From the NCBI RefSeq assembly GCF_014647195.1, contig NZ_BMOS01000007.1:39944-90366 (forward strand): DNA of 50,423 nucleotides. The letters run 5' to 3'. The position numbers and the translations under genes are program-made. The stretch is from Oceanobacillus indicireducens (lineage in GTDB: Bacteria > Bacillota > Bacilli > Bacillales > Amphibacillaceae). Positions 1-7,665 of the stretch are shown in pieces; position 1 is the first letter of the stretch; the number at the start of each line of letters is the position of its first letter. The notes beneath the pieces were generated by a model. That model was not told where the DNA came from and did no database searches. It saw only the letters and a list, made by a program, of their open reading frames with translations.

Positions 1-519
1 AGCAATACCATTTGCATGTCCTAGCGCAATACGATTCAGGTATGCATCTGATTTTAGCTTAGCTGCATCACCAGCATTATCAATAAAGCCGTTCTCTGTT
101 AAAATCGCCGGCATGTTTGATTCGCGCAGGACATGGAAATTCGCACGTTTCTTCCCGCGATTTGTAAAATCGACTTGTTTCATGATTTCTGCATGCAACT
201 TGTCACGGTACGCTACAGTGTTATTGGACACACTACCGTTATAAATATAGTCTTCATATCCAGTTCCACCACCAGCATTGATATGAATAGACACAAATAG
301 TTTTGCTCCCCAGCTATTTGCATCATTTGTACGTTGTGCTAAGCTAATTGTCTTATCGGTTGTCCGACTCATACGAATACTATGCCCTTCGTAGTCTCGA
401 TTTAAAATATCACGGACTTTTAGAGCGATTTTTAATGTAACGTCTTTCTCTCGTAGTTCATTCCCCTGTGCTCCTGGATCTGTACCACCGTGTCCTGGAT
501 CTAAATAAATCTTTACCAT
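1..519 (-). CDS. N-acetylmuramoyl-L-alanine amidase, phage endolysin (3' end outside window)
   Basis: Cleaves the bond between muramic acid and the stem peptide to lyse the host. The start VKIYLDPGHGG is the hallmark of the zinc-dependent Amidase_3 family: the His of DPGHGG, a Glu in the N-terminal third and the His of SIHINA are the expected metal ligands, and ILTENGFIDN near residue 150 carries the expected catalytic Glu. The ATG at 519 follows a strong GGAGGAG site at 524-533. The 173 residues visible run off the left edge, so C-terminal wall-binding domains cannot be seen. It follows a holin gene, the normal lysis-cassette arrangement. Confidence 0.93.
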   Translation of the reverse strand, partial: MVKIYLDPGHGGTDPGAQGNELREKDVTLKIALKVRDILNRDYEGHSIRMSRTTDKTISLAQRTNDANSWGAKLFVSIHINAGGGTGYEDYIYNGSVSNNTVAYRDKLHAEIMKQVDFTNRGKKRANFHVLRESNMPAILTENGFIDNAGDAAKLKSDAYLNRIALGHANGIA

Positions 520-548
520 AATAAATCTCCTCCTAATATTTTTTATTA

Positions 549-582
549 AAAAAGTGGCTTGCCCGATTGGACTAGCCACTTG
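549..582 (-). terminator. Rho-independent terminator between holin and endolysin
   Basis: On the minus strand AAGTGGCT and AGCCACTT form an 8-bp stem around a 14-nt loop, followed by a T-rich run. It sits after the holin gene and before the amidase, so the amidase probably depends on partial readthrough or is transcribed separately. Confidence 0.7.
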
Positions 583-640
583 ATTAATCTGTTATTTTAT
601 AAAGTGTGTTGTTGAAAAACAAAAAAACCTCATTAGGTGT

Positions 641-1033
641 TTACTTCTCTTTTTTATCAAAAACATTTTTAAAGAACTCAATAAAAGGATCCATGCTCTT
701 GTCATCCTCGGCCAGTTTAAAATGATTTAATACCGAATTAATCTCACTCAATAAATACCCTAAATAAAGTACATACAGCGCACTAATTCCCAGTGGCTCT
801 GGCATCAATAAGGCAACCGGGATTGAATAAACAAGTAAAATAAATAAAAGCAACTTTCGGGCTATCCCAAAAATTGCTTTAGAACTTGAAAAATCTACTC
901 TTGGATTAAGCTTTGCATTGATCCATCCTACTGTAAAGTCAATGATATTAGCCCCCATAATTAAAGCTAAAATATAAATTAATTTTGTGTTATCTGATTC
1001 CAAGAAACGCTGCAACCATTCTATCATTTGCAT
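641..1033 (-). CDS. Phage holin (toxin-secretion/phage-lysis holin family)
   Basis: A 130-residue membrane protein that would permeabilise the cytoplasmic membrane so the endolysin can reach the wall. Visible are hydrophobic segments at about residues 18-35, 58-76 and 82-96, a short amphipathic N-terminus and a charged C-terminal tail ending DKKEK, as in the Firmicutes phage_holin_4 family (PF05105). The ATG at 1033 follows AAAGGTGAG. The gene lies directly upstream of the amidase, which supports the role. Family assignment is by overall pattern, not a single diagnostic motif. Confidence 0.85.
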   Translation of the reverse strand: MQMIEWLQRFLESDNTKLIYILALIMGANIIDFTVGWINAKLNPRVDFSSSKAIFGIARKLLLFILLVYSIPVALLMPEPLGISALYVLYLGYLLSEINSVLNHFKLAEDDKSMDPFIEFFKNVFDKKEK

Positions 1034-1081
1034 CTAGACTCACCTTTCCTTGTAAATTATTCTTTCTCGTATTTCCCCATG

Positions 1082-1110
1082 AAAAAAAGCACCCCGACTG
1101 GGATGCTTTG
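1082..1110 (-). terminator. Terminator of the QueC-like/MltR-like accessory unit
   Basis: Minus-strand stem AAAGCATCCC / GGGGTGCTTT with a short loop, followed by seven T residues. It lies immediately after the stop of the MltR-like gene and closes the accessory transcription unit before the holin. Confidence 0.8.
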
Positions 1111-1114
1111 ATTA

Positions 1115-2026
1115 TTAATTTTCTTCCATTGATTTTCGTAATACATGAATTGTGTATCTATTTATTTCTAACAATACATTAATAGACTCTTTGTAACTCA
1201 TATAATCATCAGCCTCTTCGTCAATTTCCTCTAAATGTTTATCAACTTCTGTTAATTCCTGTTTCAATTTTGGAATATTACCTTCTCTAGAGTCATCTGT
1301 TTCAGCAGCCTTAATCTTTTTCGTTAAAAGATCTTTTTTCTCCTCCAGCCTATCACCTAATTCGACAATTTTTGATTCCCAACTTTCTAGCTGATTTTCA
1401 ATTCTACTATTAATACTTTCAATCAGTTTATCTGCAGTTTTTTCGTCTGTAAACTCAGTTCTTTTTACAGCAACTTCAGAAACCATTCTATATCCAAGTT
1501 GTGAAAAAAGGTGTTTGAAAATAAAAATAAATCTTTCCTTTGCTGGAGTATTTTCTTTCATAGGATTAGTATCAATCACAGGAATGTCGTCCGTTTTTTC
1601 TTTTTGTAGTGGTATAAAACTTGGCAACATAGAGTCTTTTGGGATAAAGAAGTTTTGGCACATGTTAATTATATCTTGATTGTCGAACGATATACCTGAA
1701 ATTTGATGTGCAAATTTATTCCTAACCCTTTGTAAATAAGTTATATTATCCAGCTCATTTTTGGATATTAAACCTAAATAGAATGCCATGTTTTTCTTGT
1801 TGTCAAAAGTAGATAATGCCTTGTTTCCTTTAAATAAATCTATGTCAATTTTGTCGTTATCAATTAATACAGTTTTTAATAATTCACTTAACATTTCATC
1901 AATTACTGAAGCACAAATTAAAGCGATACCTCGATCACTTGCATTTTCTATTTCTTTTTCTACCTCCATTTGATATTCTGCTAGCTTATTGTTTTCAAAA
2001 AGACTTTGTAAAATATCTTTTGACAC
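1115..2026 (-). CDS. MltR-like (HEPN-like motif) protein with C-terminal coiled coil, accessory gene
   Basis: Function unproven. Residues ~25-125 resemble the MltR/mannitol-repressor-like domain: a DRGIALICASVIDEMLSELL helix, a LSTFDNKKNMAFYLGLIS block, then YLQRVRNKFAHQIS. The RNKFAH at 102-107 fits the R-x4-H signature of HEPN domains, many of which are RNases in toxins and defence systems; that link is my inference. Residues ~195-290 are strongly charged and heptad-like, predicting a coiled coil. The start is a GTG at 2026 with an AGGAGGGG site eight bases upstream. It lies downstream of the QueC-like gene and shares its terminator. It is not a phage structural or lysis gene and sits in the usual moron slot between fibre and holin. 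Confidence 0.7.
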   Translation of the reverse strand: MSKDILQSLFENNKLAEYQMEVEKEIENASDRGIALICASVIDEMLSELLKTVLIDNDKIDIDLFKGNKALSTFDNKKNMAFYLGLISKNELDNITYLQRVRNKFAHQISGISFDNQDIINMCQNFFIPKDSMLPSFIPLQKEKTDDIPVIDTNPMKENTPAKERFIFIFKHLFSQLGYRMVSEVAVKRTEFTDEKTADKLIESINSRIENQLESWESKIVELGDRLEEKKDLLTKKIKAAETDDSREGNIPKLKQELTEVDKHLEEIDEEADDYMSYKESINVLLEINRYTIHVLRKSMEEN

Positions 2027-2128
2027 AATTATCCCCTCCTATCTACCTATTCGACAAGAGGGGACAAAACCCTCCTTTTTACCCATTGTTTTTATTCAGT
2101 TAAGTCAGCTTTTTGTTCTGAATATGAA

Positions 2129-2875
2129 CTATTTAACTCCCAGTCTTTTTTTAAGACCATTCAATTTTCCATTAAGTTTTCTGTTTAGTCTCATTGTGAA
2201 CGACGGAGTCGGCACTCTTCTTCCTAAACCTTCATCCCTAGTGTACTTACAGGGATTGCACATGCCGCAAGGTTTACCTTTGTAAGGACTGTGACAAAAC
2301 CAAGTTTCTTCCATAATATGGCTGAAACCTTTATCTTTTGCCTGTGCTTCCATGTCTAGCTTTGTCATGTTTAATAATGGATAATTATAATATGAAAAAA
2401 TATTCAACTCCTGTTGACTTGGATCGTCAATAAGCTCATAGTAATGATCGTTACCTTTTTCTACTAATCTAACATCTTTTTTTATAAATCCTTCCACGGT
2501 ATCATCTAGATGTACGCATAATTCTAAGTTACTAACACTATTATGCTCGCAGTATCTAGCCAACCAATCGTATTGTCCTCCCAAGTGTGACTGATTGGCC
2601 AAGGTTTTAAACGCCGTTGTTATTTCTTCATTTTGCGGAATGCCCGACTTATTAATCATTTCTGATTTCATTATTCTTCCAGCAGCTTCCTTACTGATAT
2701 CAGCTATCAATCCCCTGATATTTTCCATGGTTTCTATTTCCATATCCGTTGATTTTCTTCCGCTATCAAAGACATAGTAAGGCAAAACTGTCTCTTTTTT
2801 ATTTAATACTAAGTCCAAAACCCTAAAAGTAGAATCCCATCCACCTGTCCACAATACCTTTTTAATTTTAAACAC
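2129..2875 (-). CDS. QueC-like PP-loop (7-cyano-7-deazaguanine synthase-like) protein, accessory gene
   Basis: Looks like an adenylating PP-loop enzyme of the QueC superfamily: KVLWTGGWDST at residues ~6-16 is a variant of the SGGxDST loop, and C194, C203, C206 and C209 form the C-x8-C-x2-C-x2-C zinc site of QueC. QueC makes preQ0, but no other queuosine gene is here, so a different substrate is likely. The paralogue QatC belongs to the Qat anti-phage system. The open frame extends upstream to a TTG at 2926, but a near-consensus promoter occupies 2898-2926, so I place the start at the tandem GTGs at 2878/2875 after GGAAAA. It is followed by the MltR-like gene, with 102 bp between. Confidence 0.75.
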   Translation of the reverse strand: MFKIKKVLWTGGWDSTFRVLDLVLNKKETVLPYYVFDSGRKSTDMEIETMENIRGLIADISKEAAGRIMKSEMINKSGIPQNEEITTAFKTLANQSHLGGQYDWLARYCEHNSVSNLELCVHLDDTVEGFIKKDVRLVEKGNDHYYELIDDPSQQELNIFSYYNYPLLNMTKLDMEAQAKDKGFSHIMEETWFCHSPYKGKPCGMCNPCKYTRDEGLGRRVPTPSFTMRLNRKLNGKLNGLKKRLGVK

Positions 2876-2897
2876 CACTTTTCCATATATTACTTTT

Positions 2898-2926
2898 ATG
2901 ATACGGTAATTAGGTGTATTTTTCAA
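2898..2926 (-). promoter_or_regulatory. Sigma-A-type promoter for the QueC-like/MltR-like unit
   Basis: TTGAAA at 2926-2921, a 17-bp spacer, and TATCAT at 2903-2898. Its presence between the fibre gene and the accessory pair means the pair can be expressed from the lysogen independently of late phage transcription. Confidence 0.65.
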
Positions 2927-2964
2927 ACTAATTGTTACTTTTAATCTATTTATATCGACCTAAA

Positions 2965-5349
2965 TCAGGTATAATACCTTGAAATTAAATTAGCCAAGTA
3001 ATTTGCAAATAATTCTACCCCACCTTCCACAAGAGGTCTTGCGTATCTCGCAATGCCTGATTCGGGTAGATTGTATCTCATTTCAATTAGACCGGAGTTC
3101 TTGATCCCGTAAGTGCGATAAGCTTCTCTCGAAGCGTTAGGCCGATCATAAAAAGATGGGTTGTTGTAACCCAATGACTCATTTTCTCCATAATCCGGAA
3201 ACAGTCTATCTTTCCAACTACTAGACATCCTTCTAATTAACGATGCATACATATTGTTTAAATCCTTATTATGCGAGTAATGATAAGAAACTTGATTCTG
3301 TCCAGCCGAATAGCCGAATGCATGGTAATCAATATAAACATGCGCGTCTTTGTTTTCTTCAAACCACCTACCGATAGCTTGCGTTTCGTACTCAGAATAA
3401 GCTGAAGTTCCTGTACCTGTATTTTCCCAATTATCGCTGAAATTTGTATTTATATTAACTCCTCTTGCGTTTTCGTAAGTGTTGGCATTATACCCACCAG
3501 GATTAACGACAGGAATAATTTTGAACTGCACATTCGCCTGAATGCTTGCTAAAAAATCATTATTTTTTCGATGGTCGAGCATTTGTTTCATAAAGTTATA
3601 AAGTGACCAAACTGTATTTTTTTCCGTTCCGTGAACGCCGGTGGTGACAAGAACTGTGATAAATTCGGTTTCCCCAACGTCTTCATGTCTTTCTGTCATA
3701 TTAGAGTTTCTCGGAACACCAATTGTATATTCATACAATGGCAATGACGCATCTTCTGTACCATCACTTGCGGTAGCATATCCCCAGCGCTTCTTATTTG
3801 TAACAATATCAGGGTAATCATCCATTAAATCATTGTACCAACCATATACATCATCAGTAACCGTATTAATTAATGGATTATCAGATGCGCCGGAAACGTC
3901 TTTCGTCTCATCGCTTATATATAATGTGTTAAAATCACCTGATAACTTAATCGGAAGAGATGTTTTGAAGTCTGTAATATCTATTAAACTACTCGGAATC
4001 AATGGGGATGTCCGGGAGTCATCCGAGTATCCCCCGGTTGTTATTGCCATGTCAGGCTCTGCGGATTGTCCCGAAACTTGAATGTAAGCAAAAGTCTCCC
4101 CGTTATTCGCTGTGAATGAATATTCTTTTAAATTGTCATCATCAATTATATATCGAACCGGGAATTCATTTTCCCGTATACGTTTATAGGTGGCCAGTCT
4201 AAATCTCTGCGTTTGTTCAAACACCCGAATGTAATATGTTTCACCCTCGGTTATTGGAAAAGCGTAACCTCTAGCTGTGGGTGAGTTTGGGTTAACTGTT
4301 CTTAGATGACCGTTGGGGTTAAAAATAGAAAAATAATCGAATCTACCATTAAAAATGTTTTTTCTTGTAGTGAATCCCAAGGTCTCTATTGAAACTTTTA
4401 AGTCATATTCTCTAATGCTTAAACTCGGCGTTTCAGAATCTCCAGATACTTGGATAACTAGATAGTTAGCATTTTCAGCAGGAGTTAGCATATATTGATT
4501 TTCTTTATCATTAATAAATGCATGGAGTGGGGCGGTATCGTTCACTGGATAGTGCCTAAAAGTAGCTATCCTAAACCTATTACTTTCACCTTTTCTTATA
4601 TCATACTGTTTGTTAGGCTCAATTTTAACAATTATCGAAATTGCACCGCGGCCGCCATTTGTGTCTGTGCCCTCTTTAAATTTATAATCTGTGGCTGATA
4701 TGAAGTAGTCTATTACCCAATCTCCATTAAATAGTTCTTTCCCATCAGAAAAATTTAAATGCTGATAACCCACCAATCTATCAACCAATTTATCTGATGT
4801 TACACTTCTTTTTTTTAACTCAATTCCCTGGTATTCTCCGGCATCCTTCCAAGCATCATTAATCCAGACATAAATGTGCGCTGGATCAGTCTCGAGTACA
4901 AGAGCAACAGCAGAAGCTCCGTTAGGATAATCTGCTTCTAATTCTGCCAGGGTGTTTTTTATTATACCGGGTCCACCATCAACTACCGCCGCTATTGCAC
5001 TTTCAAATTCAGTGTTAGTCACTCTTTGTGCCAAATCCTGATCAATTAAATTCAGACGTCCCCCTAAAGATTGTTCTTTTCCACGAGCATTTCCAACCTC
5101 ATTTTTTAAATTACCGAGGTCCGGAGCATAACGCCGTTCTAAATCGTTTAACTTACGCTCTATCTCCGTATTTAACTCACCTTCATCAAACTTTCCATCC
5201 AAAATATTTTGCGCTACTTGTCGGGACCATTCGGCCACTTCTGCAGTCGCTTCCATAGATGTGGCAAGAGCTTCTCTTACATCTCTCCCATAAATTTCTG
5301 TTCTTACTTTATGTGCTAGCTCTTCAATTCTTTCTGGTATTGCCATCAT
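2965..5349 (-). CDS. Tail fibre/baseplate protein with C-terminal M14 zinc carboxypeptidase domain
   Basis: A 794-residue distal tail protein. The N-terminus (MAIPERIEELAHKVRTEIYG, then REALATSMEAT) is the adaptor seen at the start of Firmicutes phage baseplate/fibre proteins, followed by a coiled coil to ~110. Residues ~200-320 and ~345-435 look like a tandem pair of related beta domains (RFRIATFRHY versus RFRLATYKRI; IQVSG in both). Residues ~510-794 are M14-like: H573 and E576 (VHGTE), H676 (DYHAFG) and E756 (LIEMRY) match the zinc ligands and catalytic Glu. The usual carboxylate-binding Arg after LN is a Thr (GVNINTNF). Likely a wall-peptide hydrolase at the fibre tip. The gene overlaps the preceding small ORF by 4 nt. 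Confidence 0.85.
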   Translation of the reverse strand: MMAIPERIEELAHKVRTEIYGRDVREALATSMEATAEVAEWSRQVAQNILDGKFDEGELNTEIERKLNDLERRYAPDLGNLKNEVGNARGKEQSLGGRLNLIDQDLAQRVTNTEFESAIAAVVDGGPGIIKNTLAELEADYPNGASAVALVLETDPAHIYVWINDAWKDAGEYQGIELKKRSVTSDKLVDRLVGYQHLNFSDGKELFNGDWVIDYFISATDYKFKEGTDTNGGRGAISIIVKIEPNKQYDIRKGESNRFRIATFRHYPVNDTAPLHAFINDKENQYMLTPAENANYLVIQVSGDSETPSLSIREYDLKVSIETLGFTTRKNIFNGRFDYFSIFNPNGHLRTVNPNSPTARGYAFPITEGETYYIRVFEQTQRFRLATYKRIRENEFPVRYIIDDDNLKEYSFTANNGETFAYIQVSGQSAEPDMAITTGGYSDDSRTSPLIPSSLIDITDFKTSLPIKLSGDFNTLYISDETKDVSGASDNPLINTVTDDVYGWYNDLMDDYPDIVTNKKRWGYATASDGTEDASLPLYEYTIGVPRNSNMTERHEDVGETEFITVLVTTGVHGTEKNTVWSLYNFMKQMLDHRKNNDFLASIQANVQFKIIPVVNPGGYNANTYENARGVNINTNFSDNWENTGTGTSAYSEYETQAIGRWFEENKDAHVYIDYHAFGYSAGQNQVSYHYSHNKDLNNMYASLIRRMSSSWKDRLFPDYGENESLGYNNPSFYDRPNASREAYRTYGIKNSGLIEMRYNLPESGIARYARPLVEGGVELFANYLANLISRYYT

Positions 5350-5444
5350 CCATCTCTCCTTTGTGTCTTCTCTTTGATTTCTTGTGCTTTCCGGCTCAAC
5401 AATACCGCCAACTCCCTCAACCTCTCAGCTGCTGTTTTCTCCAT
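5346..5444 (-). CDS. Small tail-module protein, 32 aa
   Basis: An ATG at 5444 follows an AGGAGG site and opens a 32-codon frame (MEKTAAERLRELAVLLSRKA...) whose TGA overlaps the start of the fibre gene. Highly charged, predicted as a single helix. Tiny ORFs are common between the tail endopeptidase gene and the fibre gene of Firmicutes siphophages, but I cannot assign a function. Strong ribosome binding site and tight coupling support it being translated. Confidence 0.6.
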   Translation of the reverse strand: MEKTAAERLRELAVLLSRKAQEIKEKTQRRDG

Positions 5445-5458
5445 TAAAAAAAGACCTC

Positions 5459-6952
5459 CTAACTATTTTTAAGGTCCTCTACATCTTGGTACAATTTATT
5501 TAAATCGATTGCTTGCGATACTGTAATTAAATCCAATTTCGTTTTTAAGGCATCAAGTATAATTTTATCTGCAGCTGCCATCAACCCATCTTGGATAGGT
5601 GTTGCCGGGCCATAGATAGGTATTCCATCTAAGGCATCATTTAAGTTGTTGATTGCTTCTTCCAAAGCTCCGATTGCTTCCGGCAGACCTTCTAAGTCTG
5701 CATCCTCAATTGCCTGCTGTAATTCTTTTAAATTTGAATCAACATTAACCACTTCATTTTTGATTGTGGCTATCGCCTTATTTTGGCTTTCAACTCTATT
5801 TTGCAGCTCTGCAACATGACGAGCTGACTTATTCGCATCTGCTTGATATTCGTCTAGATTTTTAAACTTGTCACCTATTTTCATGGAAGCATCTTCTGGA
5901 CCATTAATATCAGTTGTTTTGCCGATGATTCGTAAAGATTCATCAATACCCATAATCGGATTAATAACGGGATGACTGTTTCCTACATCAAAATTATCAA
6001 TGTCTAAACCGATTAAAAATAAATCTAATGCAGATATTTCATATTGAGTATGTGCTACTTTTTGATTCTCTAACCAGTTCTGCCCCGTGGATAATAGTCT
6101 GTTAGGTAAGGTAATATCATCCCAAGTGACAGATCCACCTTGTATGCCGAATTCCGCGATTAAGTCTGGCCTGTCGATATATGGGATTCCATTGTTAACA
6201 GATTCAATGGTTAGACGTGCTTCTGATGCATCCGTTGCTTCTTCATCTTCTGATTCGATTCGCTCACCTAAGGGAGTGAGCCGAGTAATGATTTCTGTTG
6301 GATCCACAGACCGGCTGATACTTCTTAGGTTTTTGGCTATTTTAATTTGAGTTTGTTTGTCCTCACCAACGCGCTCAAGAACATCTAAATAACGGATTCC
6401 GTTTTCTTTTCGGATTCGTAATTCTCCACCAACACGATCAAGTATTTTATCATCGATCTCTTCAAATGTTGATGATTCTGCGGATGTATAAATATAAAGA
6501 TTATCAGTTGATGTGGTGACTTCCACGACGCCGGGATAGAATTTTTTGTAATCCTCAACCTGGCTGTTATGGTAGGTTAGCAACTCAATAACAAGTTCTT
6601 CTGGTGTACCCCTAAATTCACGGTGTTTTTGTGGTGAGTCATGTAAATAACCTAATTCTCCTTCACATTCGTAGCTATAAGAGTGTAGGCCATCATCCGC
6701 CATATCACTATTAGTATTGAGTATACGACCTTCAAATTCATATTTACCTGTCTTTGTATTCAATACGTTAATAAGCGTCTTAAATGGCTTTAATTTGCCA
6801 TATGCAGGGTTGTTTAGAAAGAACGACATATTAAATGAGTCAATCTTGTTAATTTCTTTCTTAATTATCCCTGTTTCGAGTTTTAAATCATCGGTATGTG
6901 GACTATGAATAACTGTTTCCACACCATCATTAATAATCGTAACTTTATACAC
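5459..6952 (-). CDS. Phage minor structural protein, prophage endopeptidase tail family
   Basis: Tail-tip protein (Tal-like) that anchors the receptor-binding apparatus and often carries wall-degrading activity. The first ~350 residues (YKVTIINDGVETVIHS, then LRSISRSVDPTEIITRLTPLG) are characteristic of the prophage endopeptidase tail family (PF06605/TIGR01665). Residues ~370-497 are helical and coiled-coil and probably attach the fibre. At 497 residues it is a short version without an extra lytic domain. GTG start at 6952 overlaps the dit stop codon (TAGTG) after AAGGAGTTG. Confidence 0.88.
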   Translation of the reverse strand: MYKVTIINDGVETVIHSPHTDDLKLETGIIKKEINKIDSFNMSFFLNNPAYGKLKPFKTLINVLNTKTGKYEFEGRILNTNSDMADDGLHSYSYECEGELGYLHDSPQKHREFRGTPEELVIELLTYHNSQVEDYKKFYPGVVEVTTSTDNLYIYTSAESSTFEEIDDKILDRVGGELRIRKENGIRYLDVLERVGEDKQTQIKIAKNLRSISRSVDPTEIITRLTPLGERIESEDEEATDASEARLTIESVNNGIPYIDRPDLIAEFGIQGGSVTWDDITLPNRLLSTGQNWLENQKVAHTQYEISALDLFLIGLDIDNFDVGNSHPVINPIMGIDESLRIIGKTTDINGPEDASMKIGDKFKNLDEYQADANKSARHVAELQNRVESQNKAIATIKNEVVNVDSNLKELQQAIEDADLEGLPEAIGALEEAINNLNDALDGIPIYGPATPIQDGLMAAADKIILDALKTKLDLITVSQAIDLNKLYQDVEDLKNS

Positions 6953-7665
6953 TAGATCAACTCCTTATAGAAAAGGAATTTGATTGTACCATTGCCTGTT
7001 ATGGATAGATTATTTTCACCAGATTGTAGTTTAAAGTCACTGCTTTTATTTTTGCCACTTGATACATTATAAGTAACTCCATCTTTTACAATCTGCATAG
7101 CTGAACTAGCTTGAATCTCTGGTGCTAAACTTGGTGTTCCAACATTATATAAAATTACATCTAGTGATCCGTTAACTTCAAATTCAGTTATTTGCGCAAC
7201 GTCTAACTCGAAATTAAAATCATCCCATATATCGTGACCTTCTTCGAGTTCTGAAATCATAAAAGGATAGGCTGTAAATTCAACAGTTAACGTGCCATGA
7301 TTCCGCAGTTCATCAAATTTCAATCCATCCTCTACTTCAGCTAAATAATAGTAGCCAGGCAATGAATCATCGTATAGTTTTTGTTTTCTACCGCTATTCA
7401 TTAACCAATTTGTTATTTTTGTTTCCAAAATATTAACTTCTTCTGTATTAATATTTCTGTTTCCATCTAATATATTTAAAGTAAACGTAAGTTGTCTCGG
7501 TGTGTAAGTTTGTTCACCATAAATCTCACTAAAATCATATTCGAGATTAGAAAAGGGGACTTTTACTTTGATTTTTTCCTTTTCGGGATAACCGATGTTC
7601 TTTTCTGCAATAGTTACTCCAAAATCTCGATAAGAGTGTTTGCCATTGAACGTTATACCGTACAT
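6952..7665 (-). CDS. Distal tail protein (Dit), phage tail family
   Basis: Forms the hexameric hub joining tail tube to tail tip. The start YGITFNGKHSYRDFGVTI is the N-terminal signature of the Sipho_tail family (PF05709). 237 residues, the usual length for a Dit with one C-terminal galectin-like domain. A TTG at 7668 is possible, but the ATG at 7665 is better placed after GGGGGC and directly overlaps the tape-measure stop. Confidence 0.9.
   Translation of the reverse strand: MYGITFNGKHSYRDFGVTIAEKNIGYPEKEKIKVKVPFSNLEYDFSEIYGEQTYTPRQLTFTLNILDGNRNINTEEVNILETKITNWLMNSGRKQKLYDDSLPGYYYLAEVEDGLKFDELRNHGTLTVEFTAYPFMISELEEGHDIWDDFNFELDVAQITEFEVNGSLDVILYNVGTPSLAPEIQASSAMQIVKDGVTYNVSSGKNKSSDFKLQSGENNLSITGNGTIKFLFYKELI

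Noticed and set aside
2876-2926. Upstream TTG start giving a 17-residue extension of the QueC-like protein
   Set aside because: The bases encode a TTGAAA-17-TATCAT promoter, and the extension precedes the strand that normally begins PP-loop proteins.
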